Source: Bog-473 sp963764305
GTDB taxonomy: Bacteria; Actinomycetota; Acidimicrobiia; Acidimicrobiales; RAAP-2
DNA length: 64,000 nucleotides
Direction of reading: 5' to 3'
Assembly: GCA_963764305.1 (NCBI GenBank)
Contig: CAVXSD010000005.1
Coordinates: forward strand, 1-64,000
Of this stretch, positions 43,689 to 52,131 are shown piece by piece; within the stretch, counting starts at the first letter, position 1, and the number at the start of each line of letters is the position of its first letter. Below the pieces are notes generated by a model. The model was not told the origin of the DNA. It did no database searches and was given only the letters and a program-made list of their open reading frames with translations. The translations under genes were made by a program, and so were the position numbers.

Positions 43689-44504
43689 TCAGGCGACGGT
43701 CAAGGGAGGGTGATCGGGGATATCGCCGACCTCGGCACCGGGCTCGGCGACCACCAGCACACGGCCGTGCAGCTTGAGCACGTCCACGTGGTGACCGTAG
43801 AGCTTGCTGAGGACCTCGGATCGCACGACCTCGTCGGTGGTGCCGCTCGCCGCCCTTCCCTGCGTGACGTAGACGATCCGATCCATGACCGGCAGGAGGG
43901 CGTTCATCTCGTGCGCCGACAAGAGGATCGCCACCTCGTTATCGCTCGCCACCCGGTGGAGCAGCGCCACGATCTCCTGGACGCTCTTGGGGTCGAGATT
44001 GGCCAAGGGCTCGTCGAGGAGCAGGAGCTTGGGTCCACTGATGAGGGCATGCGCGATCAGAACCCGCTGCTGCTCACCGCCTGAGAGGCTTCCGACGCGA
44101 GCGTCGGCGAAGCGCTCGGCATCGACGTCGTGGAGCATCTTGTCGACCAGCTCGCGCTGAGCCTTGGTGCGCCGCCCGAAGCCATAGCGCTGGGCGTCGA
44201 GACCGAGGGCCACGAGGTCCCGAGCCCGGATGGGGATGTCGGGATCGAGCACCACCTTCTGGGGGACATAGCCCAGGGAGCGACCCCGACCCGACAGCGA
44301 TGCGCCGAGGACGCGGACCTGGCCCGTGTCCGGTCGCTGCAGTCCGAGGATGATGCGCAGCAGCGTCGTCTTTCCGACCCCGTTGGATCCGATGAGACCG
44401 GTGAACTCCCCCTTGCGGATCTCGAATGAGACGCCGTCGAGGATAGTTCGGCCCGAGAAGGAGACGCCGATATCCTCGACCTCGAGAACGGGGACGTCGA
44501 TCAC
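43689..44504 (-). CDS. Metal ABC transporter ATPase (ZnuC type)
   Basis: About 271 residues from a GTG that overlaps the binding-protein stop by four bases. Walker A is GSNGVGKTT, the signature is LSGGEQQR, Walker B is LLLLDEP, the D-loop is LANLDP, and LLSAHEMN gives the switch His. Family and context mark it as the ATPase of a Zn/Mn importer. Confidence 0.9.
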   Translation of the reverse strand: MIDVPVLEVEDIGVSFSGRTILDGVSFEIRKGEFTGLIGSNGVGKTTLLRIILGLQRPDTGQVRVLGASLSGRGRSLGYVPQKVVLDPDIPIRARDLVALGLDAQRYGFGRRTKAQRELVDKMLHDVDAERFADARVGSLSGGEQQRVLIAHALISGPKLLLLDEPLANLDPKSVQEIVALLHRVASDNEVAILLSAHEMNALLPVMDRIVYVTQGRAASGTTDEVVRSEVLSKLYGHHVDVLKLHGRVLVVAEPGAEVGDIPDHPPLTVA

Positions 44505-45467
44505 AGGTGTTCGGTCGAAGTGTGATGGACCACGGCGGCCTTGATGGCCGCCACCTCGGCGAGCATCCAGGACTGGTAGCTATAGCCCGGGGTCGGCATC
44601 GTCTCGTAGACGCCGACGACCGGCACGCCGGCAGATTGCGCTGTCTGCCTGATCGAGGTCGTCAGCGAGTCGACCACCTGCTGGTTGTAACAGAAGACCT
44701 TCACCGTGTGGTTGGTGAAGAAGCCCTTCTCGAGCGTGATGTCTTCGGGGGAGGGATCGACCCCGTTCATGATGTCGGCCTGGAAGACGAATGGGGTCAG
44801 GTTCTTCATGCCCATGGCAGAGAGGAGGTAGTCGGCCACCGGTTCGGTGGTGGCGACCGGGGTTCCGGCGTACTTCGCCTTGAAGGCAGCGATGGCGTTG
44901 AGCCAGGGCTTGAGCGAGGTGTCGAAGGCCTGCAGTCTCGCCTGGAAGTACGCCTTGTGGCTCGGCTGGAGCTCCGAGAGATCCGTTGCCATCACCTTGG
45001 CCACGGCAGGCATCGTCTTCGGGCTGTACCACAGGTGGGGATTCGGCGTGCTGTCTGTGAGCCCGAGCACGTGTTGGGCCACGATGACCTTGCGGCTGGC
45101 GTTGGGTGAGGCCGATTCGATGTCGTTCATGAAGGTGTCGTAGCCGACACCGTTCTGCACGATGAGCTCGGCCTGGCCGACTTCCTGCGCCACGCTCGTG
45201 CTCGCCTCGAAGGTGTGGGGGTCGGTGTTGGGGTTGTTGAGGATGGACGAGACCTTCACGTACTTGCCGCCGATCTCGGCTGAGCACGTTGGCGTACTCG
45301 TTCTCCGCCCCGACGGCGTTGATCACGGCCGTCTTGGAACTGCTCGCCGAAGCCCCCGAGGCGCCACCCGCCAGAACAAGACCAAGACCGAGCAAGGCAG
45401 ACGCCACGCTGCGACGTGCGTGGTGTCGGGAGGTGCACAGCGTTGAAGCTGCCGAAGGAATGATCAT
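44501..45467 (-). pseudogene. Metal-binding lipoprotein/periplasmic protein (ZnuA/TroA type), one frameshift
   Basis: ATG 45467 starts a signal peptide (Arg-rich n-region, SVASALLGLGLVLAGGASGA SAS). After NAVGAENEYANVL the frame shifts near 45285 and continues VKVSSILNNPNTDPHTFEAS, QNGVGYDTFMNDIE, NPHLWYSPKTMPAVAKVMAT, PVADYLLSAMGM and YETMPTPGYSYQSWMLAEVA. His in DPHTFE and NPHLWY and the Glu in TTEPVADY are typical metal ligands. There is no His-rich loop, so high-affinity zinc is not proven; manganese is equally possible. First gene of the importer operon behind Fur-like boxes. Confidence 0.82.
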
Positions 45468-45480
45468 GGTGGAAGATTAG

Positions 45481-45540
45481 AATGAGACTGAGTCTCATTT
45501 CAAATAAGATTGAGTCTCATTCCGAATGAGACTCAGGGCT
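45481..45540. promoter_or_regulatory. Three Fur/Zur-like boxes at 22-bp spacing
   Basis: Box 1 AATGAGACTGAGTCTCATT (45481-45499) is a perfect 9-1-9 palindrome, box 2 AATAAGATTGAGTCTCATT (45503-45521) has a few mismatches, and a half box AATGAGACT begins at 45525. Starts are 22 bp apart, two helix turns. They lie 14 bp upstream of the binding-protein start codon and in front of the divergent Fur-family gene. Confidence 0.85.
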
Positions 45541-45598
45541 ACGCTCACGGGTAGCAAGCCCCTCCGTGGGGTGATTCACGCTCGAGGAGGACGGAGCG

Positions 45599-46102
45599 AT
45601 GGGCGTTGAAGCGTCCCAGACACACTTGGAGGGCGACGACCTGCACGACCTGGTCGAGGTGTGCCTCAAGCGTATCGACCAGCGCTATACGGCGGGCCGG
45701 CGGACGATCGTCGAGTTCCTGGCCGCGCACGGCCACCCAGTCAGCATCTCGGACATCGCAACGCAGCTACCCGACGTGCCGAGGAGCTCGGCCTACAGGC
45801 ACCTCGTTGACCTCCAGAGCGCGGGGGTCGTTAGGCGCATTGCTGCGAGTGACGAGTTCGCACGATTCGAGCTTGCCGAGGATCTGACCGAGCACCATCA
45901 TCATCTGCTCTGCACCAGCTGCGGGCGGGTGATCGACGTGACTCCGACCCCGGCCTTCGAGCGAACGGTCGATAGGGTCGTGCAAGAGCTCGCCGCCCAA
46001 CAAGGATTTCACCCGACCTCTCACGCGCTGGACGTCATCGGGCGCTGCTCACGCTGCGAAGAGTCGGCGCGGCCTCGGCCTTCCAGTGGGCGGAAGGCCT
46101 GA
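45599..46102 (+). CDS. Fur-family metalloregulator (Fur/Zur)
   Basis: 167 residues, ATG behind GGAGG. The winged helix reads RRTIVEFLAAHGHPVSISDI, DVPRSSAYRHLVDLQSAGVV RRI; the metal-binding part has EHHHHLLCTSCGRVIDV and a C-terminal CSRCEE, giving the two CxxC pairs of the structural zinc site. Divergent from the metal importer across three Fur-like boxes, it most likely represses that importer when metal is plentiful. Which metal (Zn, Mn, Fe) is undecided; the adjacent importer favours Zn or Mn. Confidence 0.9.
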   Translation: MGVEASQTHLEGDDLHDLVEVCLKRIDQRYTAGRRTIVEFLAAHGHPVSISDIATQLPDVPRSSAYRHLVDLQSAGVVRRIAASDEFARFELAEDLTEHHHHLLCTSCGRVIDVTPTPAFERTVDRVVQELAAQQGFHPTSHALDVIGRCSRCEESARPRPSSGRKA

Positions 46103-46144
46103 CGTCATGGAAAACTGAGGCCCGCAGAGCGAAGCGAGGTAGCC

Positions 46145-46895
46145 ATGGAGAGGATCCGGCTTCACCGAGACCAGATAGCTCTCGTCGCCGCAGTTGTCCT
46201 GCCCCTCGGGGTGGCGGCGATCCTGGTACCGTTCCGTTCGAGCTTCGCCAACACCGCGTCCAGCGCTGATCCTCGTCGCGGTCATTGTGGCCGTGGCGGC
46301 ATTGGGCAACCGAATTTCGGGTTTCGTCGCCACGGTCTCCGCCACGCTGTGGTTCGACTATTTCCTCACGGTCCCCTACGGGAGGCTCGCCATCACCCGC
46401 CGGCCCGACATCGAGACCGCAGTGAGTCTCTTCGTGGTCGGGATCATCGTGACCGAGCTCGCCGCCCGCAACCGTCATCACCACGAGACAGCGGCCGAAG
46501 AAGCAGACTTCGTCGGCCTTATCCACGACGTGTCGGAGCTCGCCACATCGGGTGCACCCTCCCGAGAGGTCGTTGAACGCGTACGCAACGAGCTCATCGC
46601 TCTGTTGCATCTCAAAGCGTGCCGCTACGAGTCGGGACCGGGCGATCACCCCACGAGGCAACTTGAGCATGACGGACGGGTCTTCCTCGGAGGACGCGTC
46701 TGGGGCGTCCACCGCATGGGGCTTCCCGGCCCAGAGATCGAGTTACTGGTGCAGAATCAAGGCCGCGCGCTTGGCCGTTTTGTCCTGACCCCCACGCCGG
46801 GATATCCCGTGTCGCGAGAACGGCGAGTCGTGGCCGTGGCGATCGCTGATCAAGTCGGCGCATCGTTGCGACCCCTGCTTGGATCACGTCCGTAG
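46145..46895 (+). pseudogene. DUF4118 (KdpD-type membrane) protein without kinase, one frameshift
   Basis: ATG 46145 opens MERIRLHRDQIALVAAVVLP; the frame changes near 46260 and continues LILVAVIVAVAALGNRISGF and VATVSATLWFDYFLTVPYGR, LAITRRPDIETAVSLFVVGI, the four-helix DUF4118 region of KdpD. Instead of a histidine kinase it has a soluble GAF-like remainder (FVGLIHDVSELATSGAPSRE, VERVRNELIALLHLKACRYE) and ends at 46895. It may be a sensor scaffold. It follows the Fur gene by 42 bases. Confidence 0.7.
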
Positions 46896-47341
46896 GAATC
46901 TGCTGACGCCACACGAGCTCCCACACGGAGCATTGAGAGCGTGGCCGGGAGCGGCTTGCGGTTCAAGCTCAGTCTAATTCTGTCCTCACCTCGGTTGAAC
47001 CAGTAAATCCGATTCGGCCGCTCTCGCACCTCACCAGTAGAAATTTTGCCCCCTTGGTCCGACACTTCTGGCCCAAATTCTGACCACAACCGCCGGACTC
47101 AACCCCGTGAGGGAAGCCTCGGCGAACATCGCCGGGTTCTGCTCAGACATTTGGCCCCGGTAGCACCTGAGCTGGTCCTCCTATCAAGCCGATCCGTCGT
47201 TGTTCTTGACTGGCGCTCATTTGGTTTGCGCCAGCAGTGCACTCGGCTCGGATCAATGTGAATGACTACCTGGATTGCCGAGGGGCCGTCTCCGACGGCA
47301 CCCGCGTCCCGCTACCGCACCGGAAGGCTTAGCCTGGGATC
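46896..47341. other. Intergenic stretch with a hairpin
   Basis: CTGGCGC (47210-47216) and GCGCCAG (47228-47234) form a 7-bp stem with an 11-nt loop containing TTTGG. No gene recognised in the other bases. Confidence 0.4.
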
Positions 47342-47692
47342 GTGGCACCGAGGTGGCGTTGGCTGCTGGTGACCCTTGCGGCCTTGGCCGTGAGTTGCGT
47401 CGTACCGGGCCCCACCCTGTCCCAGTCGGCGACCGCCGGTGGCGTCGCCATTGTCTCGGCAGTCGCACCCATACCGTCTGGGAGCGAGTGCGACACGGTG
47501 TCGTGCAATCGAGGGTCGCCGTCGTCGCCCGTGCCGCTCCCGAGCATCAGCCTGGCCAGCACCATAGCTGCCGGGATCGCAGCCCTCCTGGCGCTGGCCA
47601 CCGTCCGCCGAGCGCGACGGATCGCGAGCACTTTGCCTGCCGGATCCCCGACACCGCTGCTCAGGCCGCCGCAGCGCCTCGTCTGCGCATAA
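47342..47692 (+). CDS. Small exported/membrane protein
   Basis: 116 residues from GTG. The N-terminal signal-like segment is WRWLLVTLAALAVSCVVPGP and the second hydrophobic stretch ISLASTIAAGIAALLALATV RR is near the C-terminus. Two cysteines (SECDTVSC) lie in the presumed outside loop. It precedes the DUF929/VKOR pair by 135 bases, so those cysteines could be a disulfide. No family recognised. Confidence 0.5.
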   Translation: MAPRWRWLLVTLAALAVSCVVPGPTLSQSATAGGVAIVSAVAPIPSGSECDTVSCNRGSPSSPVPLPSISLASTIAAGIAALLALATVRRARRIASTLPAGSPTPLLRPPQRLVCA

Positions 47693-47827
47693 AGAGCCGG
47701 CGCGGTGGCGCCGATACTCCAATTAGTGCTGCGTGCTGCGCAGCGCCGTCACCATCCGTTGGCAATCGCGTGGTCGCCCCACGTCAGCCCAGCCCTCTCG
47801 CTCCCAGCAACAGAGAAAAGAGTCGTC

Positions 47828-48769
47828 ATGTCCAACAACCGGCCCCGACCACCAATGAAGACACAGAAGGGCAAAACATCCACCGCAACCGCATCCACCA
47901 AAAGATCGGCCTCGAGCCAACGCTTTGCCGAACGCCAGGCGGCCAAGGAGCAGGCCGCACGCGAGGCTCGCCGAGCGCGCACCCGCACCTACGGGATCGT
48001 GACCATCTCCCTGGTGGTGGTCATCGTGGCCGTCCTGGTGGTCGTCAAAGTCGCCGGCGGCGGCGGGGGCTCGGGCTCCACCGTCGACGTGCCGTCGCCC
48101 CCCGCAGGCACGCCGATCCCGGCGACCACGCTGGCCAAACTGATGTCGATCCCGGTCTCGACGCTCACCGCGGCGCCCACCAGTGGCATTCTCACGACGC
48201 CACAGTCGGTCAACAACCCTACGCTCGCGGCGGACGGGAAGCCCGAGCTGCTGTTCATCGGCGCCGAGTTCTGCCCGCACTGCGCCGCCGAGCGGTGGCC
48301 GCTCTACATCGCCCTCTCCAAGTTCGGCACGTTCAGCCCGTCGCCGGGCCGCATCCACTCGGCCAACCTGGAGGGGGACGTCCCCACCCTGACCTTCTAC
48401 GGCACGAACTACACCAGCCCCTACTTCACATTCACGCCGGTGGAGGTCTACACCAACAAGCCCGAGGGCAACGGCTACACACCGCTGCAGACGCCCACGC
48501 AGGCGCAGCTGGCGCTGTGGCAGTCGACGAACGGGGGTGTGTTCCCGTTCCTCGACTTCGGGGGCAAGCAGGTGCTCCCGTCGGCCCAGTACTCGTACGC
48601 CGCGCTGCAGAACCTTCCGTTCTCGGCCGTGGCGGCCCAGGTCGGCAACAACTCCACGAGCATCGGCGCGGACATCGACGCCAGCGCCGCCCAGCTGGTC
48701 AAGACGATCTGCGGAACGCTCACCCACAACCAGCCTTCGGACGTGTGCTCGGCGGCGCGCAGTGGATGA
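47828..48769 (+). CDS. DUF929 thioredoxin-fold membrane-anchored protein
   Basis: 313 residues from ATG 47828. A basic N-terminal region (RFAERQAAKEQAAREARRAR) precedes one membrane anchor at about 54-75 and a Gly-rich linker; the exported domain has GKPELLFIGAEFCPHCAAER with a CPHC active site at 149-152. This matches DUF929, a DsbA-like group. Its stop overlaps the following VKOR gene, so the two likely form a disulfide-making pair in which VKOR reoxidises this protein. Confidence 0.85.
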   Translation: MSNNRPRPPMKTQKGKTSTATASTKRSASSQRFAERQAAKEQAAREARRARTRTYGIVTISLVVVIVAVLVVVKVAGGGGGSGSTVDVPSPPAGTPIPATTLAKLMSIPVSTLTAAPTSGILTTPQSVNNPTLAADGKPELLFIGAEFCPHCAAERWPLYIALSKFGTFSPSPGRIHSANLEGDVPTLTFYGTNYTSPYFTFTPVEVYTNKPEGNGYTPLQTPTQAQLALWQSTNGGVFPFLDFGGKQVLPSAQYSYAALQNLPFSAVAAQVGNNSTSIGADIDASAAQLVKTICGTLTHNQPSDVCSAARSG

Positions 48770-49235
48770 CGAGATGCCCCGGTGGCCCGGCGTCGTCGGG
48801 ACCGTCGCCAGCGCCCTCGGACTTGGCGTGTCGGGCTACCTCACCTACGAGCACTTCACGTCATCGAGTTCGCTGGCCTGCTCCGACAACGGGGTGGTCA
48901 ACTGCCTGAAGGTCACTACCAGCACGTACTCGGCGGTGGGCGGTGTACCGGTGGCCGTGCTCGGCTTGGTGTTCTTCGCCGTCATGCTGGTGCTCCAGCT
49001 CCCGCCCATGTGGCGGTGTCCCGACCCTGCCGTCCGTCTCGGGCGGCTGGCCTGGGCGGTGGTGGGACTCTGCACGGTGCTGTACCTGCTGTACGCCGAG
49101 CTCTTCGCGATCGACGCCATCTGCCTGTGGTGCACCTCGGTGCACGTGCTCACCCTGGTGCTGTTCGGGGTGACGGTCTACGCGACGAGTGCCTATCCCG
49201 CGCCCGTCGCCGAGGAGGTCGACGTCGACGGGTGA
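48762..49235 (+). CDS. VKOR-family disulfide-generating membrane protein
   Basis: 157 residues; GTG 48762 overlaps the DUF929 stop (ATG 48774 is an alternative). Four to five membrane segments. The loop cysteines ACSDNGVVNC and the Ser/Thr-rich stretch after them lead to YSAVGGVPVAVLGLVFFAVM; the catalytic CxxC is CLWCTSVH. Bacterial VKOR passes electrons from a DsbA-like partner to quinone. Coupling to the DUF929 gene gives the pair its likely function. Confidence 0.9.
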   Translation: MDDEMPRWPGVVGTVASALGLGVSGYLTYEHFTSSSSLACSDNGVVNCLKVTTSTYSAVGGVPVAVLGLVFFAVMLVLQLPPMWRCPDPAVRLGRLAWAVVGLCTVLYLLYAELFAIDAICLWCTSVHVLTLVLFGVTVYATSAYPAPVAEEVDVDG

Positions 49236-49299
49236 ACTCGGCCGCCGGCAACGTCATATCAATGCCGTCGTGGGCGACGGCGCCCTCCGCAGTTCACCC

Positions 49300-49480
49300 G
49301 CTTCGTCCCCGACAGAGCACCGGAACCATTCGCTCGGCATTGCAAGAGCCTGCCGATCAGACGTGACTACCGATCTTTGAAGGTCCGACACGAGCCTTTC
49401 CGGCGTGACCTTATCGATTCTCAACCCGGTTCGGCCCCGCTGGTCTCCACCCTGTGAGAGCGAGCAAAGGAGGTTCACCC
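49300..49480 (+). repeat. Partial att cassette E without tRNA part
   Basis: GAGCCTGCCGATCAGACGTG and the following stretch match the left segment of cassettes D and F. The arm is reduced to a single GTGACCTTAT (49405-49414). It then continues ATCGATTCTCAACCCGGTTC, the same flank as at 16610. It may be the scar of an island boundary. Confidence 0.7.
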
Positions 49481-49808
49481 CAGCGGTGCCAACTCAACGG
49501 AGGCGGTTGTGCTTTGTGTCGAAACCAAACGGTGAATTGCTAGATTTTGCGAGATGCATAGCAAGCGGTTTCCCAGTTTAACCACCCTCTAGTCATGGAC
49601 CTCAACAGTGGATTTTCGTCAGTTTGGCGCAGCGCCCGGCCGACGTACTGCACCACTCGGCCCTTGAACGCGAGGGAAAATCACTAACGCAGGAGTCTGC
49701 TTTCAGCTGACGTGGACAAAACCCCTGGCAGCTGCGCTGGTGTGTCGTCATCGTGTTCTGGCAGCCAACCAACGGCCCGGCGGAGACCCCGATGGCGCCC
49801 CGGGAGCC
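49481..49808. other. Intergenic stretch, no gene seen
   Basis: 328 bases between the cassette fragment and the end of the ctaG gene. Locally AT-richer (near 49520-49600) than its surroundings. No promoter or gene recognised. Confidence 0.4.
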
Positions 49809-50666
49809 CTACCGTCGTGGGACCTCCGGCAAAGACTGGAGCGGCGCCCGATGGAACAGCCGGTCGACCAGCGCGCTCGCCGAGCCCTCCTCCTCGACCG
49901 CCTGGTGGATCACCCAGATGAGAGCTGGGAGCGCCCAGAAGTCCCCGCAGATCCAGAGGATCCCGGCCCCGATCTGTTGGTCGGCGAAAGGTGAGAGCGA
50001 CACGCCAGGGACGTGGTTGTAGACGGAGTACCACGACGACGAGGAGAAGATGCTGAGCGCCATGGCGAGGACGAACATGACGACGTTGGTCACAACGAGG
50101 GCACCGATCTTCCCCATTGTCGTGAGCTTGGGCTTGATCGGGTACGAAGGGATGATCTGTAGCCAGAAGAGGACGCCCGCCACGAAGAAGCTTGCGTGCA
50201 TGAGCCAGATATGGATGTCTTGATTGTTCTCTGCTGCGTCGAAGGCTGCCGGCAGGTGCCAGGCGACCATGACGACGTTGAACAGCACGACGGCAAACAC
50301 GCCGTTCGTCACGAAACGCCCGAGCGCTCGCAGCGGCCTGGCCCACGAACCGAGGAGGACGGATCGCCCAACGCGACGCCGCACCGTAACCGGGAGCGCA
50401 TGGACGAGCGGGAGCCACGGCGCTCCGGCCACGATGAGAATCGGAGCGAAGAACATGATCAAGATGTGCTCGATCATGTGGGCGAAGAAATAGTCGTCGG
50501 CCCAGTAGTCGATGGGCGAGACGACCGCCAACAGAAGGACGACGAGGCCGCCATAGAAATAGAACGAACGTCGGCGGCGCTCGACCGTCCGAACGTGACG
50601 TGACCGTCGGCCCAGGTGCGCCAGGCCCACCTCGTGCCAGACAATCACGACCGCCACGACAATCAC
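49809..50666 (-). CDS. ctaG: CtaG-type cytochrome c oxidase assembly protein (copy 1)
   Basis: Seven or so hydrophobic segments: SFYFYGGLVVLLLAVVSPID, FFAHMIEHILIMFFAPILIV, NGVFAVVLFNVVMVAWHLPA, HIWLMHASFFVAGVLFWLQI and WICGDFWALPALIWVIHQAV. The family motifs MIEHILIM and MVAWHLPA are present. CtaG (caa3 type) inserts copper into the oxidase CuB site. The frame upstream of GTG 50666 continues as TSYLTQWSFDPFVIVV, as in homologues, so a non-ATG start nearer 50710 is likely. It follows the M56 gene directly. Confidence 0.88.
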   Translation of the reverse strand: MIVVAVVIVWHEVGLAHLGRRSRHVRTVERRRRSFYFYGGLVVLLLAVVSPIDYWADDYFFAHMIEHILIMFFAPILIVAGAPWLPLVHALPVTVRRRVGRSVLLGSWARPLRALGRFVTNGVFAVVLFNVVMVAWHLPAAFDAAENNQDIHIWLMHASFFVAGVLFWLQIIPSYPIKPKLTTMGKIGALVVTNVVMFVLAMALSIFSSSSWYSVYNHVPGVSLSPFADQQIGAGILWICGDFWALPALIWVIHQAVEEEGSASALVDRLFHRAPLQSLPEVPRR

Positions 50667-50709
50667 GAAGGGATCGAACGACCACTGGGTGAGATAGCTC
50701 GTCAGGTAG

Positions 50710-51676
50710 TCACCACCTTTCGTCCTGGTTGGTTCGACCGATGGCTCGCCGAGATTGGTTTACGTGGAAAGAACGACGGCGAGTGGGGCAACAACGGCCG
50801 ACCGTGCACAGGAGTCCCGCTGCCATCGCCGTCTTTTTGGAAGTGCGGTCTGAAGCAACGAGCCGTTGTACCCGTACGTTCATACCGTGTGTGGCAAGGG
50901 CGAAGGCACAGCGGGGAGGAGGAGCGGAGGTGGACAGGGCCACGAGTGCGGACGCCAAGGAGGAAGGGGCGTGTCGTCGGGCCGCATGATCGTCGGCCGC
51001 CATCTCGAGAAGACCCGCGACCGCAGGAGGCGCCAGGCGAGCGTACGGGATCCATCGGAAGGGTTCGGTCAAACTCGTCATGGGCAGCATCACCAGCCCA
51101 TGGCGCTCATGCGCATGTCCACGTTCGTGCTCGATGACGGCGGCCAGCTGCGCCTGGTCCAAGAGTCGCAGCGTGCCTGAGCTGATGACGATGCGCGGGA
51201 CGGATGCCCGGGAGGCAGTACGCGACCGGGGAAGGGTGATCGAGCATGAGTGTCCCCGCACGGCTCTGCGATGGAGCGGCCAGGAGATTGAGCAGGCGGC
51301 GGTGGCGCGCTCGGGCCAGGACCGTGCGCACGACGACGACCCCGACCACGCTGAGGAGTACGACACCGACGTCGGCCGCCAACGTCAGGCCGAGTGCGTC
51401 GGGCAGGCCGAGTCCTTGGAGAGGGTGGCCACCGACGATCCCCTCCCCGAGTTCACCCAGGCCGCCTACGAATCCCGCGTGAAATCGCTCGGTGGCGACG
51501 CACAGCCCCGCCCCGATCGTCGCCAGCGTGGCGCTGAAGCCAATGCAATGCCAGAGCGCAACCGCGGCACGGGGAGAGCGAGTCACCCAGCTCGTCCTTG
51601 CCAGCCAGATACTGAGGGGACACACCAGCAGCACGACGAGTGCGCTCAGGATTCCAGCGTCCAGGTAGAGCCTCAT
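50710..51676 (-). pseudogene. M56 (BlaR1-type) membrane metallopeptidase, one frameshift
   Basis: ATG 51676 overlaps the BlaI stop by four bases. Membrane helices: GILSALVVLLVCPLSIWLA, GVVLLSVVGVVVVRTVL. Near 51195 the frame changes; then RIVISSGTLRLLDQAQLAAV leads to the zinc site EHERGHAHERH (HExxH) and FRWIPYARLAPPAVAGLLEM AADDHAA. It is short, without the penicillin-binding domain of BlaR1. It probably cleaves or relieves BlaI in response to an envelope or copper signal. Confidence 0.8.
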
Positions 51677-52044
51677 GGCCTCTTCCCACGGGTGTCGTCG
51701 GGCAGATCTTCGAGCGCCTGACGCAAGACGACGGCCTCTTCGGGGCTCACCACCTCGGCGAACCGTACGAGGACCGCCTGTCGGTCCTGGGCGCTCCCGA
51801 GCGCCTCGACCATCAGCTCGGCCATGTAGCTCTCCCGGCTGGCGGTCGCCGCAAAACGATGCGCCTTACCCTCCGTGGTCCGCTCCACCAGGTTCTTGCG
51901 ACGCAGACGCTCGAGGATGGTGAGCACCGTGGTGTAGGCACGGTCGGGCAGCTCGTCGGCGACCTGGCGACCCGTCAATTCCTGGCCCATTGAACCCCAC
52001 AGGACGTCCATCACCCTACGTTCCAGTTCACCGAGCCCAGCCAT
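51673..52044 (-). CDS. BlaI/MecI-family repressor
   Basis: 123 residues from ATG 52044, which has AGAGAGG before it; two longer starts exist in frame. MAGLGELERRVMDVLWGSMG, ELTGRQVADELPDRAYTTVL TILERLRRKNLVERTTEGKA is the winged-helix domain, and the helical tail (EVVSPEEAVVLRQALEDLPD) dimerises. A BlaI-type operator lies 57 bases upstream, between this gene and ctaG copy 2. It likely controls both divergent units and, through M56, its own removal. Confidence 0.9.
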   Translation of the reverse strand: MAGLGELERRVMDVLWGSMGQELTGRQVADELPDRAYTTVLTILERLRRKNLVERTTEGKAHRFAATASRESYMAELMVEALGSAQDRQAVLVRFAEVVSPEEAVVLRQALEDLPDDTRGKRP

Positions 52045-52100
52045 GACCTCTCTTCTACTCTCCGTCGCCGCGGCCATCGGTGCGCCCCGGCTGACTGGGA

Positions 52101-52120
52101 TTCTACACAGCGTAGTAGTA
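52101..52120. promoter_or_regulatory. BlaI-type operator between blaI-like gene and ctaG copy 2
   Basis: TTCTACACAGCGTAGTAGTA contains CTAC-N5-GTAG with outer TAC/GTA, close to the TACTAC-type BlaI consensus. It sits 12 bases before the ctaG start on one side and upstream of the repressor on the other. Confidence 0.65.
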
Positions 52121-52131
52121 CCGTCCATGCC

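Noticed and set aside
42639..44084. Plus-strand 481-codon frame opposite the metal transporter
   Set aside because: Low-complexity Arg/Asp/Gly-rich composition typical of an antisense shadow in high-GC DNA; the minus strand carries clear ABC-transporter motifs.
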